A stretch of DNA of 64,000 nucleotides from Apium graveolens (lineage: Eukaryota; Streptophyta; Magnoliopsida; Apiales; Apiaceae), in NCBI RefSeq assembly GCF_009905375.1, contig NW_027417518.1:62001-126000 (forward strand). The letters run 5' to 3'. How positions within the stretch are numbered: the stretch's first letter is position 1; each line of letters opens with the position of its first letter. Positions 23,188 to 35,358 of the stretch are shown piece by piece. The notes beneath the pieces were generated by a model. It was not told where the DNA came from. It did no database searches and saw nothing but the letters and a program-made list of their open reading frames with translations. The position numbers were made by a program, and so were the translations under genes.

Positions 23188-25304
23188 TCAGATGGCCCCT
23201 GCAACTTCATCTTCATCTCCATCTGCATCACAATTATCGTCGCTAACTTTTTCTGCATCCTCATAATCATCTTCATTTTCATCAATCTCGGCAGAACTTT
23301 GAGCACATAGTTCTTCAACATCGATATTTAGACCAGGATTTAGTTCACCAAGTTTTCCAAAAATCTTCCTTAGCTTCTTCTGCATTTTCAGTTGCTTTTT
23401 CCAGTTCCGAAGAATCTGCTTTTCCCTCTTTTGTCAATTTTTTCTTCGTCTTCCTTGTTATGCCACTCCTTCCAACAAGCCAGTTAGGCCCATAAGCTGC
23501 AAGATCAAGATCTGCCATCTCCTCATCCTCATCAGTTGATTCTTGAGGAGTTTTTCCATTTTTCTTTTCCTACGTATAAAATTGAGCAACAAACATTAAT
23601 TTCAATAAAATACAATTTCTCCTTGTAAAATTTATGAAAAAATAAAGCAGGGCTAATTATTAACAAAAATACTTATAAAATTTGTCATAAAATCTGAAGA
23701 TGCAATTTATGAGCAAAAATACTTGTAAAATTGGTCAAGAAATATAAAAGTGCTATTTTTACCATCATTTTATGGCCTTTGCGGGTTTTTGGATAAATTG
23801 CCTTCTTTGTTTCTTGTGCACAGGCATCTTTACCAATTTTCTAGAATAAAATAAAATGTATCAGTTTTCTTATAAGAAATTAATGAAGGGACTGGTAAAC
23901 AACAAATATGGGTACGTCATACCATTTCATTACGAATCTGAGCAAAACTAGTGCGCCCCGCAGTATGAGTATCAGTCACATTCTTTCGATTTTTTTTATT
24001 TGTTTCAGCTTTTTTCTTGACTGATTCATCACTCCAGTACTTGAGAAGCACCTTGAACTGTTCCACTGGAATATTTGCAGGCCTGCTTTTCATCCTTTCA
24101 GCGTCGGTATCAAATTTGGTATAGCATGCACTCTTAACACGAGATTTATATACCCTCCAGTCATCAGCAAGGCTTTTAATTACCCAATCCTTGCCTTCCT
24201 CAGGAATTATGTACTTTGTCTAATAAGGTATATAAAAATACGGATAAGAATCAAGAAAGAAGCAACTATTTACGATAAACAAACCAGTATTTTTGTCTAA
24301 CAAGGAAATGATATGAATCAAGAATTAAAGAAACATTATGATAAAAAAACAGGTTATTGCACAATTTACGTCACTAGAATAAATAATAAGAACAACACAA
24401 TTTACATAAAATACTGTGTTAAAACACAGAACAAGTTAATTTAGAAAAAAAATACTGAACATGTTTAGTAAAAAACAATTAAAGTGCTTTTTACCTTCAT
24501 ATATTCCCACCATCCATCTTTTATTGCTTCAGGAACTTTAGACCAATTTACATAATCAAGTGGGATGTACAGCCTTGCTATCGTCCCGATAAAACTACTG
24601 AATTCAGTAATGACCTTTTTTTCCTTTGACACGGGCTGGAGGTCACGATTTAAATTAATAATTGGCCTTTCATCGAGTCTCCTTGTGAAAACATGATTCA
24701 TTTTCGTAGGTCCTCTACGCCTTGTACTTTTGGTACTAGATTCACCTACAAAAATAGCCACAAATAAATATGCGTATTCCTGATATAAAAAATAAGACCA
24801 TTACCTACTATTTGAAACAAACCTATTTCGAAGACACTATCCACAACAGTTTGGAAGTTATTACCATCACAATTTTCATCATCATTGACACGCATTTGTT
24901 GTTCCGCATCTTTTTTACGTTTTTGTAAATCAACAAATGCCTCCATTGTACCAATCCCTTCATTGACAGGAGGCCTTTGCAACTGTGTAAGATCAAGAGC
25001 AAATAACCGTGTCCACCATATTGTCAACGTAAATATCCAAGAAAGAACCAAGTTTTACCCCTGCTACAAGATCATCTACATCTTTATCAGTCATCAGTAG
25101 TTTCCATCCATCTTCTTTCTTCGCATAAACTCCTCTAATTTATGTATATCCAAGGTCATCTTTAACATACTCCATCAGTACCGAGAATGAAAATCTATCA
25201 GGATCCGCAGCTGCATTAATTGTTGTAGTTGTTACATTTGTGTATTTGGTTTTTTGAAACTGGCCCTTATGGTGGAACCTGAGGAAAAAATAGTTTTCTT
25301 CCAT
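23188..25304 (-). pseudogene. Second CACTA gene (TNPA/Transposase_24 type), broken
   Basis: Starts at the ATG 25304-25302 with MEENYFFLRFHHKGQFQKTK, a PB1-like N-terminal domain seen in plant CACTA second genes. An in-frame TAA lies at 25142-25140 and a frameshift near 25000. Later exons with GT-AG edges are: about 24980-24825 (RPPVNEGIGTMEAFVDLQ); 24745-24495 (RRGPTKMNHVFTRR, then IPLDYVNWSKVPEAIKDGWW); 24219-23923 (DWRVYKSRVKSACYTKFDTD); 23840-23763; and 23569-23345. The acidic tail (ENEDDYEDAEKVSDDNCDAD) continues in another frame to 23188. Such proteins bind sub-terminal repeats. As written this copy gives no full product. Confidence 0.8.
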
Positions 25305-25576
25305 AACCTGAAAATAACATGAACATGAATATTAATTAGTCCCCACATTATACAGATATAATCAATTACTATCAAGTAACGAGTGAAATATAAAAATTAA
25401 ATAACAAACAATCAGGAATAAGTTACAACAAACAACAAGTAGCAAATAACAAGTGAACTGATCATCAAATTTTACAAGCAATCAGGAATACGTTACAAGT
25501 AGTGGTACAAAGTTTTTCATAATTAAAAGCAACAGATGAGCATAAAAAACAGAAATAAAGAAGTCAGCATGTCCAT

Positions 25577-28500
25577 TCATTCATCATGGTCATCATCATG
25601 ATCTTCTTCCTCTTCACCGGATGACACATTTTCATTCGGGATGTCATCCCTATGCCAAGTCACATCATCAGTTTGTTTCTGAAATGGGTATTCAAGTTCA
25701 GTATCATGCATGGTAGGTCCGCAAAGATCTTCAAGCATATCATCAGTTTCCTCGTCTATTCCATTGTGCTCTTTCGGTAGTTTCTTAACAACAAACCACA
25801 AGTTCTTTTCGGTACAATCTTGAATGTAGAATACCTGTTGTACTTGTGTAGCTAGTACAAATGGATCATCCTTTTGACATAATTTACTGAAATTGACACG
25901 TGTGAGCCCAAAGCAGTCCTTATCCTTTTGATACCAAATGCACCTAAACAAAACAACTGTAAATGCACCCCAATAATCTACTTCAATAATCTCTTCAATT
26001 GCTCCGTAGTAAATAACATCCCCAACTGTTGGATTTTGATCCTTCGAACTCGCAAAACTGGTGGTTAGAGCTGTCAAGATGACACCGCTATTTTGTGTAG
26101 TACAGTTGGTATCCCTTTTCCTGGTGTGAAATCTGAATCCATTTATGACATATCCACTAAATTTTTTCGCTGCTCGTTGAGGCCCCCTTGCCAAATTTGA
26201 TAATTCCAATGTATTTTCAGTTCTTTTCTCAACCTTAGCCTTTAACCAGTTATGAAATTCTAGAGTATGTGTTCTTTCTTTTTTGTATTTCTTTGTCTTT
26301 GCCTCATTATCATATAAAATACGATGTTCCCTACAATTTGTACACCAAATGAAATTAAAATTACCATCTATATTCCTAGTTTAAACTACTATATTAACTT
26401 GAACATATAAAGGGAATAAGAACGTACTCGATAAGATTCTCAATCTCGACATTTCCACTGTTGAATAGTATGTACCGATGAGCATTTATCCAAACATGTT
26501 CCGCCAAGTAGACAGACTTTCCATCTTTGTTTCTCCTCGAACCAATGGGGTATCCAACTTTTATGTTCTTCTCAACCTCTGTTTTTCTACTATTAGTTAG
26601 AAATCTGGAACAAAATGTCACGCATTCTTCTGCCAGGTACCTTTCTGCTATAAACCCTTCTGGTTTACTTCTATTTCGGACATATGACTTCAATTTACCT
26701 AGATATCTCTCAATACCAAACATCCATCTTAGATGCACCGGTCCCCCAAATTCCACTTCCTTACACAAGTGAACTGGAAGGTGAACCATGATGTCAAAAA
26801 ATGCAGGCGGGAAGTTAATTTCTAATTGGCAGAGTATTTCAATAACTTCCTCCTGCAACTTATGAACTTCTTCCAGCTCCAACACTTTTCCGTATATCCC
26901 CCGGAAAAATGCACCTAATCTGACTAAAGGTATTGCGACCTCTGGTTTTAAGTTCTTTACAGCAGCAAATTGTAGTAGATACTGGAGTATAAAGTGCGCA
27001 TCATGACTTTTATACCCGAATATCTTTCGTTCAGCTACATTTACACATCGACTGATATTAGATGCAGTTCCGTGGGGCAACTTAGCGTCCATGAATAATG
27101 TACAAAAGCTTTCTTTTTCTTTTTTCGTCATGTCAAAAGTTGCTGCCCTGATTTCATAGCGATTGCTATCTCCAATTTTAATGGGATGAAGAACCTTTCG
27201 AATACCCATTTCCTGCAAATCTTTTCGGGCACTGATATGGTCTTTCGTCTTGCCACCCATATTCAACAAAGTCCCTATTATTTTATCACATATATTTTTT
27301 TCTATATGCATGACATCTAGATTATGTCGAATTAAATTATCTCTCCAATATGGTAATTGAAAGAATATAGACTTCTTTTTAAATGGACAATCTGCACCCC
27401 TTTTCCTCTTCTTTGCATCTCGTTTCCCAAAATAATTTTCATATCCGTGCAATAATTCTTCAATATCCTTTCCAGATAATGGAGGGGGGCAAACATCAGT
27501 TTCAACCTTACCATTAAATCTTCTAGTATCAAACCTATGCTTGTGGTCAGGAGATAGAAATTTTCTGTGGTTCATATAGCAGACTTTACGGCTATGCTTC
27601 AAATATAATGAAGAAGTACAGTAATGGCAATTCGGACAACCTAACTTACCCTTCGTGCTCCAACCCGATAAAATGGCATACCCTGGAAAATCACTAATGG
27701 TCCAGAGAAGACTCGAACGTAACATGAATGTTTCATCAGCATAGGTATCGTAGGTTTGTAAACCTACTTCCCATAATTCTTTCAACTCAGCGATGAGTGG
27801 CTGCATATATACATCTATATCATTACCAGGGTACACGGGTCCAGGGACTAGTGTCGAAAGAATTAAGTTTTCAGGTTTTGTAATCAACCAAGGAGGAAGA
27901 TTATAATTCACTAGAATAATTGGCCAAGTGTTGTGACTTATATTCATCGATCGATAAGGATTAATCCCATCTGTCGCTAAACCTAACCTGATATTTCGAG
28001 GGTCCGCTGCAAAATTTGGACGGTTAGCATCCATCGACTTCCAAACCTCTGCATCGGCCGCATGTCGTAGCTTTCCATCTTTTGTTCTTTCTAGTGCATG
28101 CCATGTCATTAGTTTAGAGTAGTCCTTACACATGAATAAGCGTTGGAGCCTTGGTTTCAACGGGAAATATCGTAAGACTTTTGCAGGAACTTTCGACTTT
28201 TTTTCTTCCAAGTCAGGAGAAACAGGTGCATCAGTCCTGTTTTTTAGGAGTTTCCATCTTGAAACCCCACAAAATTTGCACTTTGTTAAGTTTAAATTTT
28301 CCCCCCAATACAACATGCAATCATTGGGACAAGCGTGTATTTTCTGATAATCAAGACCTAATTCTCTAATCATATTTTTGGCCACCTTAAAAGAAGAAGG
28401 CAGATTAACATCAGGAAATGCCTCCTTTATCAACTTCAGAATACCGCTAAAGGCACCCTCAGTAAAACCATGAGTGCACTTTAATAAGTAAAGTTTCACT

Positions 28501-28922
28501 ACAAATCCTAAAAGAGTAAATTGTTCACACCCCGGATACAAAGGTTGTTTCCCTTCCTCAACAAGCTTATAAAACCTTTTTGCTGTGTTATTCATTCCAT
28601 TCCTAACTCTACTTTCATCACGAATCATTTTATCAAAATCTTCACCTACGCCCATACCACTATCACAATCCATCTCCTGATCAACTTTTTTAAACTTAGG
28701 GGTTGACACTTCATATACCCAATTAACAAACGATGGACACAGACCGTTACTAACGAGATGGTCATACACGTCTTCTTCAGAAAACCAGAAATGATTACTA
28801 CAATCTTTGCAAGGGCATCTTAGTTCAGATCCTGTGGCAAAATTATCGAAAGCATTTTGTATAAAATATGTCACCCCATTACTATAGGCCTCACTGTACT
28901 TTGGAAGTGAAACCCAAGTCAT
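25577..28922 (-). CDS. TNP2-like CACTA transposase, two exons
   Basis: Exon 1 is 28922-26428, exon 2 is 26330-25577; splicing at GA/GTACGTT and TTGTAG/GGAAC gives one frame of 1082 residues. It cuts and moves CACTA ends. Domains in order: transposase-associated N-terminus with a Cys pair (SELRCPCKDCSNHFWF, about residues 30-50); the Transposase_21 core with LATDGINPYRSM (about 310), PGNDIDVYMQPLIAEL (about 365) and HNLDVMHIEKNICDKI (about 545), whose acidic residues are the likely catalytic ones; DUF4218 (about 650-770, FFDIMVHLPVHLCKEVEFGG); and, in exon 2, DUF4216 (GAIEEIIEVDYWGAFTVVLF). An acidic C-terminus ends the protein. Length fits the family and no stop or frameshift is seen. The start chosen is the first Met before the N-terminal domain. 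Confidence 0.9.
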
Positions 28923-29000
28923 ATTGATTGTTCACAAACCTATTTTCTACACAAAGAAAGAAACAAAAGACATACATCATAAATTATATAATCATAATTA

Positions 29001-29029
29001 TAAAATCTCATTTATAAAATGAGATTTTA
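29001..29029. other. Perfect hairpin upstream of TNP2
   Basis: TAAAATCTCATTT, ATA, AAATGAGATTTTA: a 13-bp perfect stem with a 3-nt loop. It lies 80-107 bp before the TNP2 start codon on the minus strand, so probably in the leader or promoter. Confidence 0.7.
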
Positions 29030-29846
29030 TCAATACAAGCCTAACCATTCCTAATTAAAATTCATATTGAAAGATCTCATAGTTATCACTAAATCAAAAA
29101 ATAAACAAACAAAGTTATAATCGATGACAACATAGTCAGTACTCATACAATAATCACAAAACAAAATCCCTAATTAAAATTATACACAACCGATTAAACA
29201 AAACAACTAAAACAAAAAAATAGAACATGCACAATCGATTAAAATGTATTTTGAGGATAAGAAACAAGATTGAACATAGAAAACATAATCAATTAAGATT
29301 TGAAAGAAGAACAATCACATGGTATTTTGTAATCAAACTTATAATCGATTTAGGGAAAAAGATTTGAAGCAAGGATCTGTGTTTTACCTTTTTGGAGCTT
29401 CAAACTTCTACGAGCTGTGTTTCTCCTCAGATTCTCCTCAGATTCTCCTCTCTTTGAGTTGTGTTTATGAGCTTTGTTCTTCTTCCAGTTGTGTTTACTT
29501 TGTCTGAAAATATAATGTCCAACTGTTTTGTTCTTCTACGAACCTCTTTTGTTTTTCTTTTTTTTTTATTTTATTTTGGGAAGCCCGGCAAGTCTTTTAG
29601 TAAAATCCCGCCCAGCAATGTTTCAGAAGCCCGCCATTTATTTGGCTAATTTTTTTAATGTACTGCAACGCCTAACAACTCTTGTTACAATAGATAGCTA
29701 ATTGTTAACCTTTTTCTTTTTTTGCACTTCAATTGCAATAATTTTAAAAGTCCTTGCAATATATATACAATGGTCTACCAATTGCAGCATCATTTCTCAA
29801 ATTTTTAGAAATGTGGTTGCCATAGCCATTCTATGGTGTAGTGTGA

Positions 29847-29945
29847 ATGATTGATGCAGATGATGGGGTTGGTGTTAGTGATTTTTGGATGATTGATGGA
29901 GATGATGGGGTTGGTGTTGGTGGTTTTTGGATGATTGAATGGTTC
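29847..29945 (+). repeat. Short tandem duplication, about 47 bp
   Basis: The unit GATTGATG(C/G)AGATGATGGGGT plus TGGTGTT(A/G)GTG(A/G)TTTTTG is present twice, next to the right end of the nested CACTA. It belongs to the older interrupted CACTA element. Confidence 0.7.
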
Positions 29946-30059
29946 AATGTATGAATGATTGACTGGTTGTATTTGTGTGGATGCCTGTTATTCCAATGTT
30001 TTAGTGGTTATATAGTAAAGGATATCGGTTTTATTTATAACAAATGTCTATTAGTAATG

Positions 30060-30470
30060 AGTACATCGCTTTTTTAGAAAACTAGTGATGTAAAACTTTA
30101 CACACTTTGGTCTATAAACTTCTTACACATCACTTTCAATTAAGAAAAGATGATGTCAAAAAAGGATAATGTACATCACTTTAAGATAAAAAACTGATGT
30201 CAAAGAAATCCAGGTTGAAACATAGAAATCACTTTGTTTAAGATAAAACTGATGTCAAGTAACATTATAAACATCACTTTTAACCAAAAAAAGTGATGTC
30301 AAAAAACACATGTACATCAGTTTTAGACAAACAACTGATGTTAAAGACTAACATGTTCAACTCTAAATGATACATAGACATCACTTCATTCTAGAAAACA
30401 CTCATGTCTAGACACTAAATTAAACATCACTTTTTATTAAAGAAACAGATGTTTAATATGTCATTTTATA
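30060..30470. repeat. ACATCACTTT sub-terminal repeats
   Basis: Roughly ten alternating copies of (T)ACATCACTTT and (A)GTGATGTC/CTGATGTC, some capable of pairing with each other. They correspond to the GACATC motifs at 20392-20510 and mark the right part of the CACTA element that begins at 20356. Confidence 0.75.
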
Positions 30471-30489
30471 TCACCTAAATGTCAGCAAT

Positions 30490-31420
30490 TAGAGATATGA
30501 GCCCGACGATGCATTTTATAATTAAATTCAATATAGTGTATTCAACAAGCTTTTGTGTGTTGTTCGCCCGTGTATGTTGTTGTTGAACAACATATATATT
30601 ATAGGAAATTTATCAAAATACCCATATTTTCTAACTTATTTTCAAAAATACAGTAAAAATTGCTTATGAGGTTGGACAATGCACAAACATGCATAAGAGA
30701 TTGAAAAAGTTATAATTCATGTCCATTATACATTATTTTTATATAAAAAAATTACAATTTGGATATTTTAACGAAAACCTCATTGTTATATTTTGTCTCT
30801 TCCTTTATATCTTCACTTTTAATTTTAATGTTTTATATCTGATTTTGTTTTTAACTCTTGTTTAAATACTAGCTATACTATAAATTAATTTAGATTTAAA
30901 CTAAAATTTGATTATTGTATAGGGACTATATATGATTATTGTATTACTCAAATGTTTTTATTTATTTCTTTTTTTATCGATTCACGTCAATTAATTATGA
31001 ATAAATAAGCATGATCGATAAAGCGGAAAGCATAACAGACGAATTTATTGAAACAATATGTTGTAAAATTTTAATTTTAAATTTGGTTGCCTCGTGACTT
31101 TCATTCAAATTTGTGTATTCCAAGTTTATCTGTTCTTCATTATTAAAAATATATGAACACTAAGTATAGATATTAAATTTAAATTATCCAGACTAATTAT
31201 TTTCTTTCATGATTTGTTATTGTATAAAATTTGATAATTAATTTTTTGATTTTTTTATAAATAATTATTTATGATTTGAATCTTATATACAACTTTTACC
31301 AAAATTAAAATAATTATTTTTCTTTTTAATTAAAGAATCTTATAAATTTCAGTGTTTTTGGAAGATTGATATATATATATGTATTTTGCAAAATTGAATC
31401 CACGCTTAACACCGAATTTT
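30490..31420. other. AT-rich intergenic, no gene seen
   Basis: Very AT-rich sequence without recognisable coding, RNA or terminal-repeat signals. Confidence 0.5.
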
Positions 31421-31427
31421 TCTATCT

Positions 31428-31830
31428 TTTTTTGACGAAAAAGCAAAAATTTCATTAAAACATTAAAACACAGCCGGAACAAACCTCCTAACTGTAAAAT
31501 GAAATTTGATTGTAAACCAAAAATAAGCTAAACAAATAGATGTTTTATTTTCACATGGTTTAACACCTATAATATGCAAATTCTTGAATCTAGAAAGTAT
31601 TACAATGACATCTTTGGGTAATCCAACCTGCATCATTACTTGTGAAACTAGTAGTCCAATGTTCAGAGTTAAGAATAGTTTTTTTTGTTGTAAAAAATAA
31701 GCACTTCTACTATCCACCACCGTCCCATATTTGATGTGAATTTTATGGATCTCCCCAAATATCATACAAATTCTTCTCAAAAAAATTATTAAACCCGTAA
31801 TACACAAAAATATCAAAAGAGAACATTAAA
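31428..31830 (-). mobile_element. Possible 3' end of a LINE, minus orientation
   Basis: On the minus strand the segment ends TTAATGAAATTTTTGCTTTT then TCGTCAAAAAAAG. This resembles the 3' terminus and A-tail of plant L1-type elements. The minus-strand frame upstream is open for 117 residues but shows no clear reverse transcriptase or RNase H motif. Only the tail region would be present. Confidence 0.35.
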
Positions 31831-31859
31831 ATCACAAAAGATGGGCACATAACAACCTT

Positions 31860-32861
31860 GATAACAAGGTATTTAACAAGATTTTATCTAAAAAGGATTA
31901 AATATTGATTTTATTGAGAAAAAGAGATAAAAAGATGGCTTGGAAGAACCAAGACAAAAAAGGGAGAAAGTACCCAAAAATGAAAAAGTGGCAGGTATGA
32001 ATTCTAGATTTGAGAGTCGACTCTCAAAATCCTAGTTGAGAAAGAGAGAGGCTAGAGAGACAAAAGAGAGTCCCAATGTCTCTAACTAGTAGTGTGTATA
32101 TATATACTAGAGAATACATTATATGCTCAATTATACATATGAAATTGTTATTAATGACATTTATATCAACATATGAACTACATTGTAACATAATTTTTTT
32201 GCAAGTTCAAAAAACAATAATACAAAAAATATTGTGTTACCTTTGAAATACTAACAATAATTTTTAACATATAATTATTCAATATATGTTAAATTATGAA
32301 ATATCTACAATTTTGGGCTCACTAATCCAATGTTTTGTTGTTAATGAACTATTTCTTCCATTGTGATGTCATTCATGTATTAAATTTGTATCATATTGAA
32401 ATTTAATTTACGTTTCCAATTGATTTAATTTGCTTTTATGTAATGTTGGAGATAAAACAAAAATGAAAAATACTTATTTTTCTAATATCAAACATTTGGT
32501 GAATACGTAATTTTTAATAGTTTCCCTATTATATTGTTAGTCATGTTCTGAAATATCATTGTGCATATTGCTTTTAAAATTATATATGTTACATATGTTT
32601 ATTTGTTTATCAAATTAGGGATTAAGTGATAATATATTTGAAAATATTATATATTACAATATATGTTTTGTTGTATATAAATGATAGCAAAACTCTATCA
32701 ATGTCGAATATGCATAGGCACTAACATCTCACAATGATTAAAAAGAGTATTTGAGACTTTATGAATGAAAATTAACAACTAATCTCTACAATATTTTTAG
32801 ACATTATGAAGTGATATGTGATGGGTTATTGAATTTGGTATGCAATCACTTGTGGGCTTGG
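31860..32861. other. AT-rich intergenic, no gene seen
   Basis: Contains a purine-rich stretch (GAGAAAGAGAGAGGCTAGAGAGAC near 32038) and otherwise AT-rich DNA. No supported feature. Confidence 0.45.
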
Positions 32862-32866
32862 ATGTT

Positions 32867-34063
32867 TGATAGAATATATATTTGTATATATTTTAGATGA
32901 TATTTGTTCCCATATTGATTATATTTTCAATTTAATTGGACATTTATTAATAAGTTTATAATATTTTATTCTAGGAGGCAAAAAATTCTAAATTGGAAAG
33001 CATTGGAGCTAAATTAGAAGAAAATTCGGATTTAGTGGGTCACAAGAGCAACACTTATTCTTTAGGTCGTATCTTGAGTTCCGTTCATGAGATTTGGGCG
33101 ATTCAACAGCCCACGCGAAGATAATGAGATTATCTTTAATTAGAGAATAATATACACTTCAAAATACATTCGGATCAGCCGAGTAACAGCAGAGGAAATT
33201 CAACTACATATTTTAACCGTAAAATCCCATTCAATTTTGGAAACTCTTATTTATTCCTAGAAAAAATAAAAATACGTTTTATATTAGGTTTATATTATTA
33301 GAGATAGAAGGTATATATTGATAGCCACCAAGAGAAGAAGCTAAGACGAGAAGGAGGTGGACATTATGCTTGGAGATTTGATATCAACCACATAGGGATA
33401 ATTCTTTTAACTCTACACTTGGTATTTTATTTTAATATACTCATGTATCCTATCACTTTTACTATGATTATGGTTCGATAGTTTATTGTTGTTGGATGGC
33501 TATTTTGAAGCCCTAAACTTTATGATAATTATACAATTTTAATTTTCTGAGATGTGTTCTTGATTGTGCCTGTATATACGTCAATGCTTTCAATGCTTAT
33601 AGAGATGCAAGAATCAACTATGTTATGTGGTCATCCGATTATATTTTGTGATTGATATCTCTATAAAGTCAGTTAATCTTTCTATATGGTCATGGGATTA
33701 GTTGTATGAGTGTGTAATTCATTTTAACCTTTCTATGTGGGCATGAGGTTATACGAGTAGCAGAACTTATTTCTATGTGGTCATGGAAGGTTCTCTTTCG
33801 AAACATATCAAATGAATTTTAGAATTGTGTCATGAGTTTAGGGTTGATCTACATGGTTTCCAACATCTTTCTTTAATTCTTTACAAACAAACATTCTTCT
33901 TGCTTACTAGTTAATTTAGCAGTTAGATAAACAAGAAAAATTCATTCTTGATACCATTAGCAAAATAGAAGAGAAGTAAGCCGTTGATCTTCGGCGTAAA
34001 TCGATACCCTATTTACTCTACATTATAAATGACAGAAAATGGGGTTTAAGTTGAGTCACATTA
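32867..34063 (+). repeat. Athila-type 5' LTR
   Basis: 1197 bp, with the same start as 38410. The end is CATTA here and CATCA in the 3' LTR, so the terminal CA has mutated. The two LTRs align throughout with scattered differences. Confidence 0.88.
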
Positions 34064-34068
34064 ATTTT

Positions 34069-34088
34069 TGGCGCCGCGCTGTCGGGGA
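34069..34088 (+). other. Athila-type primer binding site
   Basis: TGGCGCCGCGCTGTCGGGG, matching the complement of plant tRNA-Asp with small changes in the middle. Confidence 0.75.
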
Positions 34089-34221
34089 TTGAAATTTGCT
34101 TTTCTTCTATTTTGTTTTTTTGTATAAATAATTTTTTTTTTCTTTTTTCCTTTTCTTTTTCATATTTTTTCCGCCTATTGCTTGTATTCTTTCAGGTGTA
34201 GGTGGAATTTGACTAACTTAC

Positions 34222-35114
34222 ATGGAATCAATTCAGACACTTCGTGATGATGTTGGCGTGTCGATTGCTAATTTTGGGCATTCTTGTAGGGTATATCCTA
34301 GCCTAACTGAAGGGAAGAGTTGTACTTTTGAGTTGAAGTAAAATCTTCTAACACGATTGCCAATATTCCGTGATCTTCCAACTGATAAGTCAAATCAACA
34401 TCTCTCTAGGTTTGTGAATATTATTGAATGTATGGGACCTGATATGGCGGATCCTAAAATTTTAAAGATGAAAGCTTTTCCGTTTTCTCTGGATGGAGCA
34501 GCATTGGAGTGGTTCGAACATTTTCCTATGGGATTCGTTACTTCTTGGGAGAAGCTAGCAAAAGAATTTTTGCAAAAGTTTGATCCAACATCTAGAGTGA
34601 TGAGTATGAGGAGTCAAATAGCTGGATTACAATAATATGCATCTGAAACATATGTTGAGTACTATGCTAGATTCCATAAGTTGCAAAAGAGGTGCCCTCA
34701 ACATGGTTTTAACAAGGGGAGTTTGTTACACTTCTTCTACCAATGTCTTCTTGAATATGAGAAAAGACTGCTTAATTCTGCTACCAGAGGTGCTTTTGTG
34801 GATCTGATGCATGATGCTACCGATAGTTAATTGCCAAGAGAGCTGTAAATGATCTGTAATATGGGACTCATTCAAAGTCAGATACAATTCTGCAGGCTGA
34901 ATCTGATGAAAGGTTGATAAAAATTGAGCAAAATTTAAAGAGGATGAGTGCATTATTTATAAGTGAAAGAACATCACGGGCTCAAGTAGGTGGTATTTGT
35001 GCAACTCCTGTCTATTCTGATAACTCATGTCCATACTTGATTGTACCTGGTTATGAGCATCTCAATGTCATTGGGTATGGGTATCAAGGAGAAAATCCGT
35101 TTTTAGATTCTTAA
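34222..35114 (+). pseudogene. Athila-type gag, decayed
   Basis: Opens with ATG (MESIQTLRDDVGV). The conserved gag domain follows: LLTRLPIFRDLPTDKSNQHL, MKAFPFSLDGAALEWFEHFP, WEKLAKEFLQKFDP, then YVEYYARFHKLQKRCPQHGF and LLHFFYQCLLEYEKRLL. Stops occur at 34339-34341, 34633-34635 and 34828-34830. The order and spacing fit Athila capsid proteins. No zinc knuckle is visible before the end of the domain. The product would be the particle protein. Confidence 0.82.
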
Positions 35115-35358
35115 AATCCACCATGGGGAGGTCATCCTAACTTGAGGCATGATGATCATAATCTAAACAGGTTTCCTGCAGCATCACACTTATTCATATT
35201 CTGGTTTCCAGCAAAGTAAACATGTCTATCACGATTCAGCTAGTGGAAGTAATAATGAGAAGCTATTGGCACGGTTAGCTGAAGGACAGTTGAAGATGCA
35301 CAAGCAGTGTACTAAAAATTCTGAGGATATTAAGGAAATATAAAAGCAACTTGGAGAT

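Larger units (their letters stand above)
22474..29843 (-). mobile_element. CACTA (En/Spm) element with TNP2 transposase
   Basis: A 7370 bp element with TIRs CACTACACCATAGAATG at both ends and 3-bp TGA duplications at 22471-22473 and 29844-29846. Sub-terminal TTGCAACAA/TTGCAATA motifs cluster within about 400 bp of the left end and about 200 bp of the right. It carries two minus-strand genes: TNP2-like (25577-28922), with an open frame across both exons, and a second gene (23188-25304) of the TNPA/Transposase_24 type that has breaks. It sits inside the CACTA element that starts at 20356. Confidence 0.95.
20356..30470. mobile_element. CACTA element with Ulp1-like gene, right end missing
   Basis: The left end is CACTACAAGAATAATGTCAA, inserted in the copia protease. 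Next comes a sub-terminal array of GACATC/GATGTC motifs (20392-20510), a CT-rich leader (20711-20960) and a decayed Ulp1-like gene on the plus strand. The element is split at 22474-29843 by a younger CACTA element. Matching ACATCACTTT/AGTGATGTC sub-terminal repeats reappear at 30060-30470. The expected right TIR ending CTTGTAGTG followed by GGT is not found, so the element looks truncated near 30470-30490. Confidence 0.7.

Noticed and set aside
30500..30522. CACTA right end at AATATAGTG
   Set aside because: Read on the other strand it is CACTATATTGAATT, which does not match the left TIR CACTACAAGAATAATG, and the next bases are TAT rather than the expected GGT.
32086..32100. CACTA right end at AACTAGTAGTG
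   Set aside because: No matching left end with CACTACTAGTT was found, sub-terminal repeats are absent, and the flanking bases give no target duplication.
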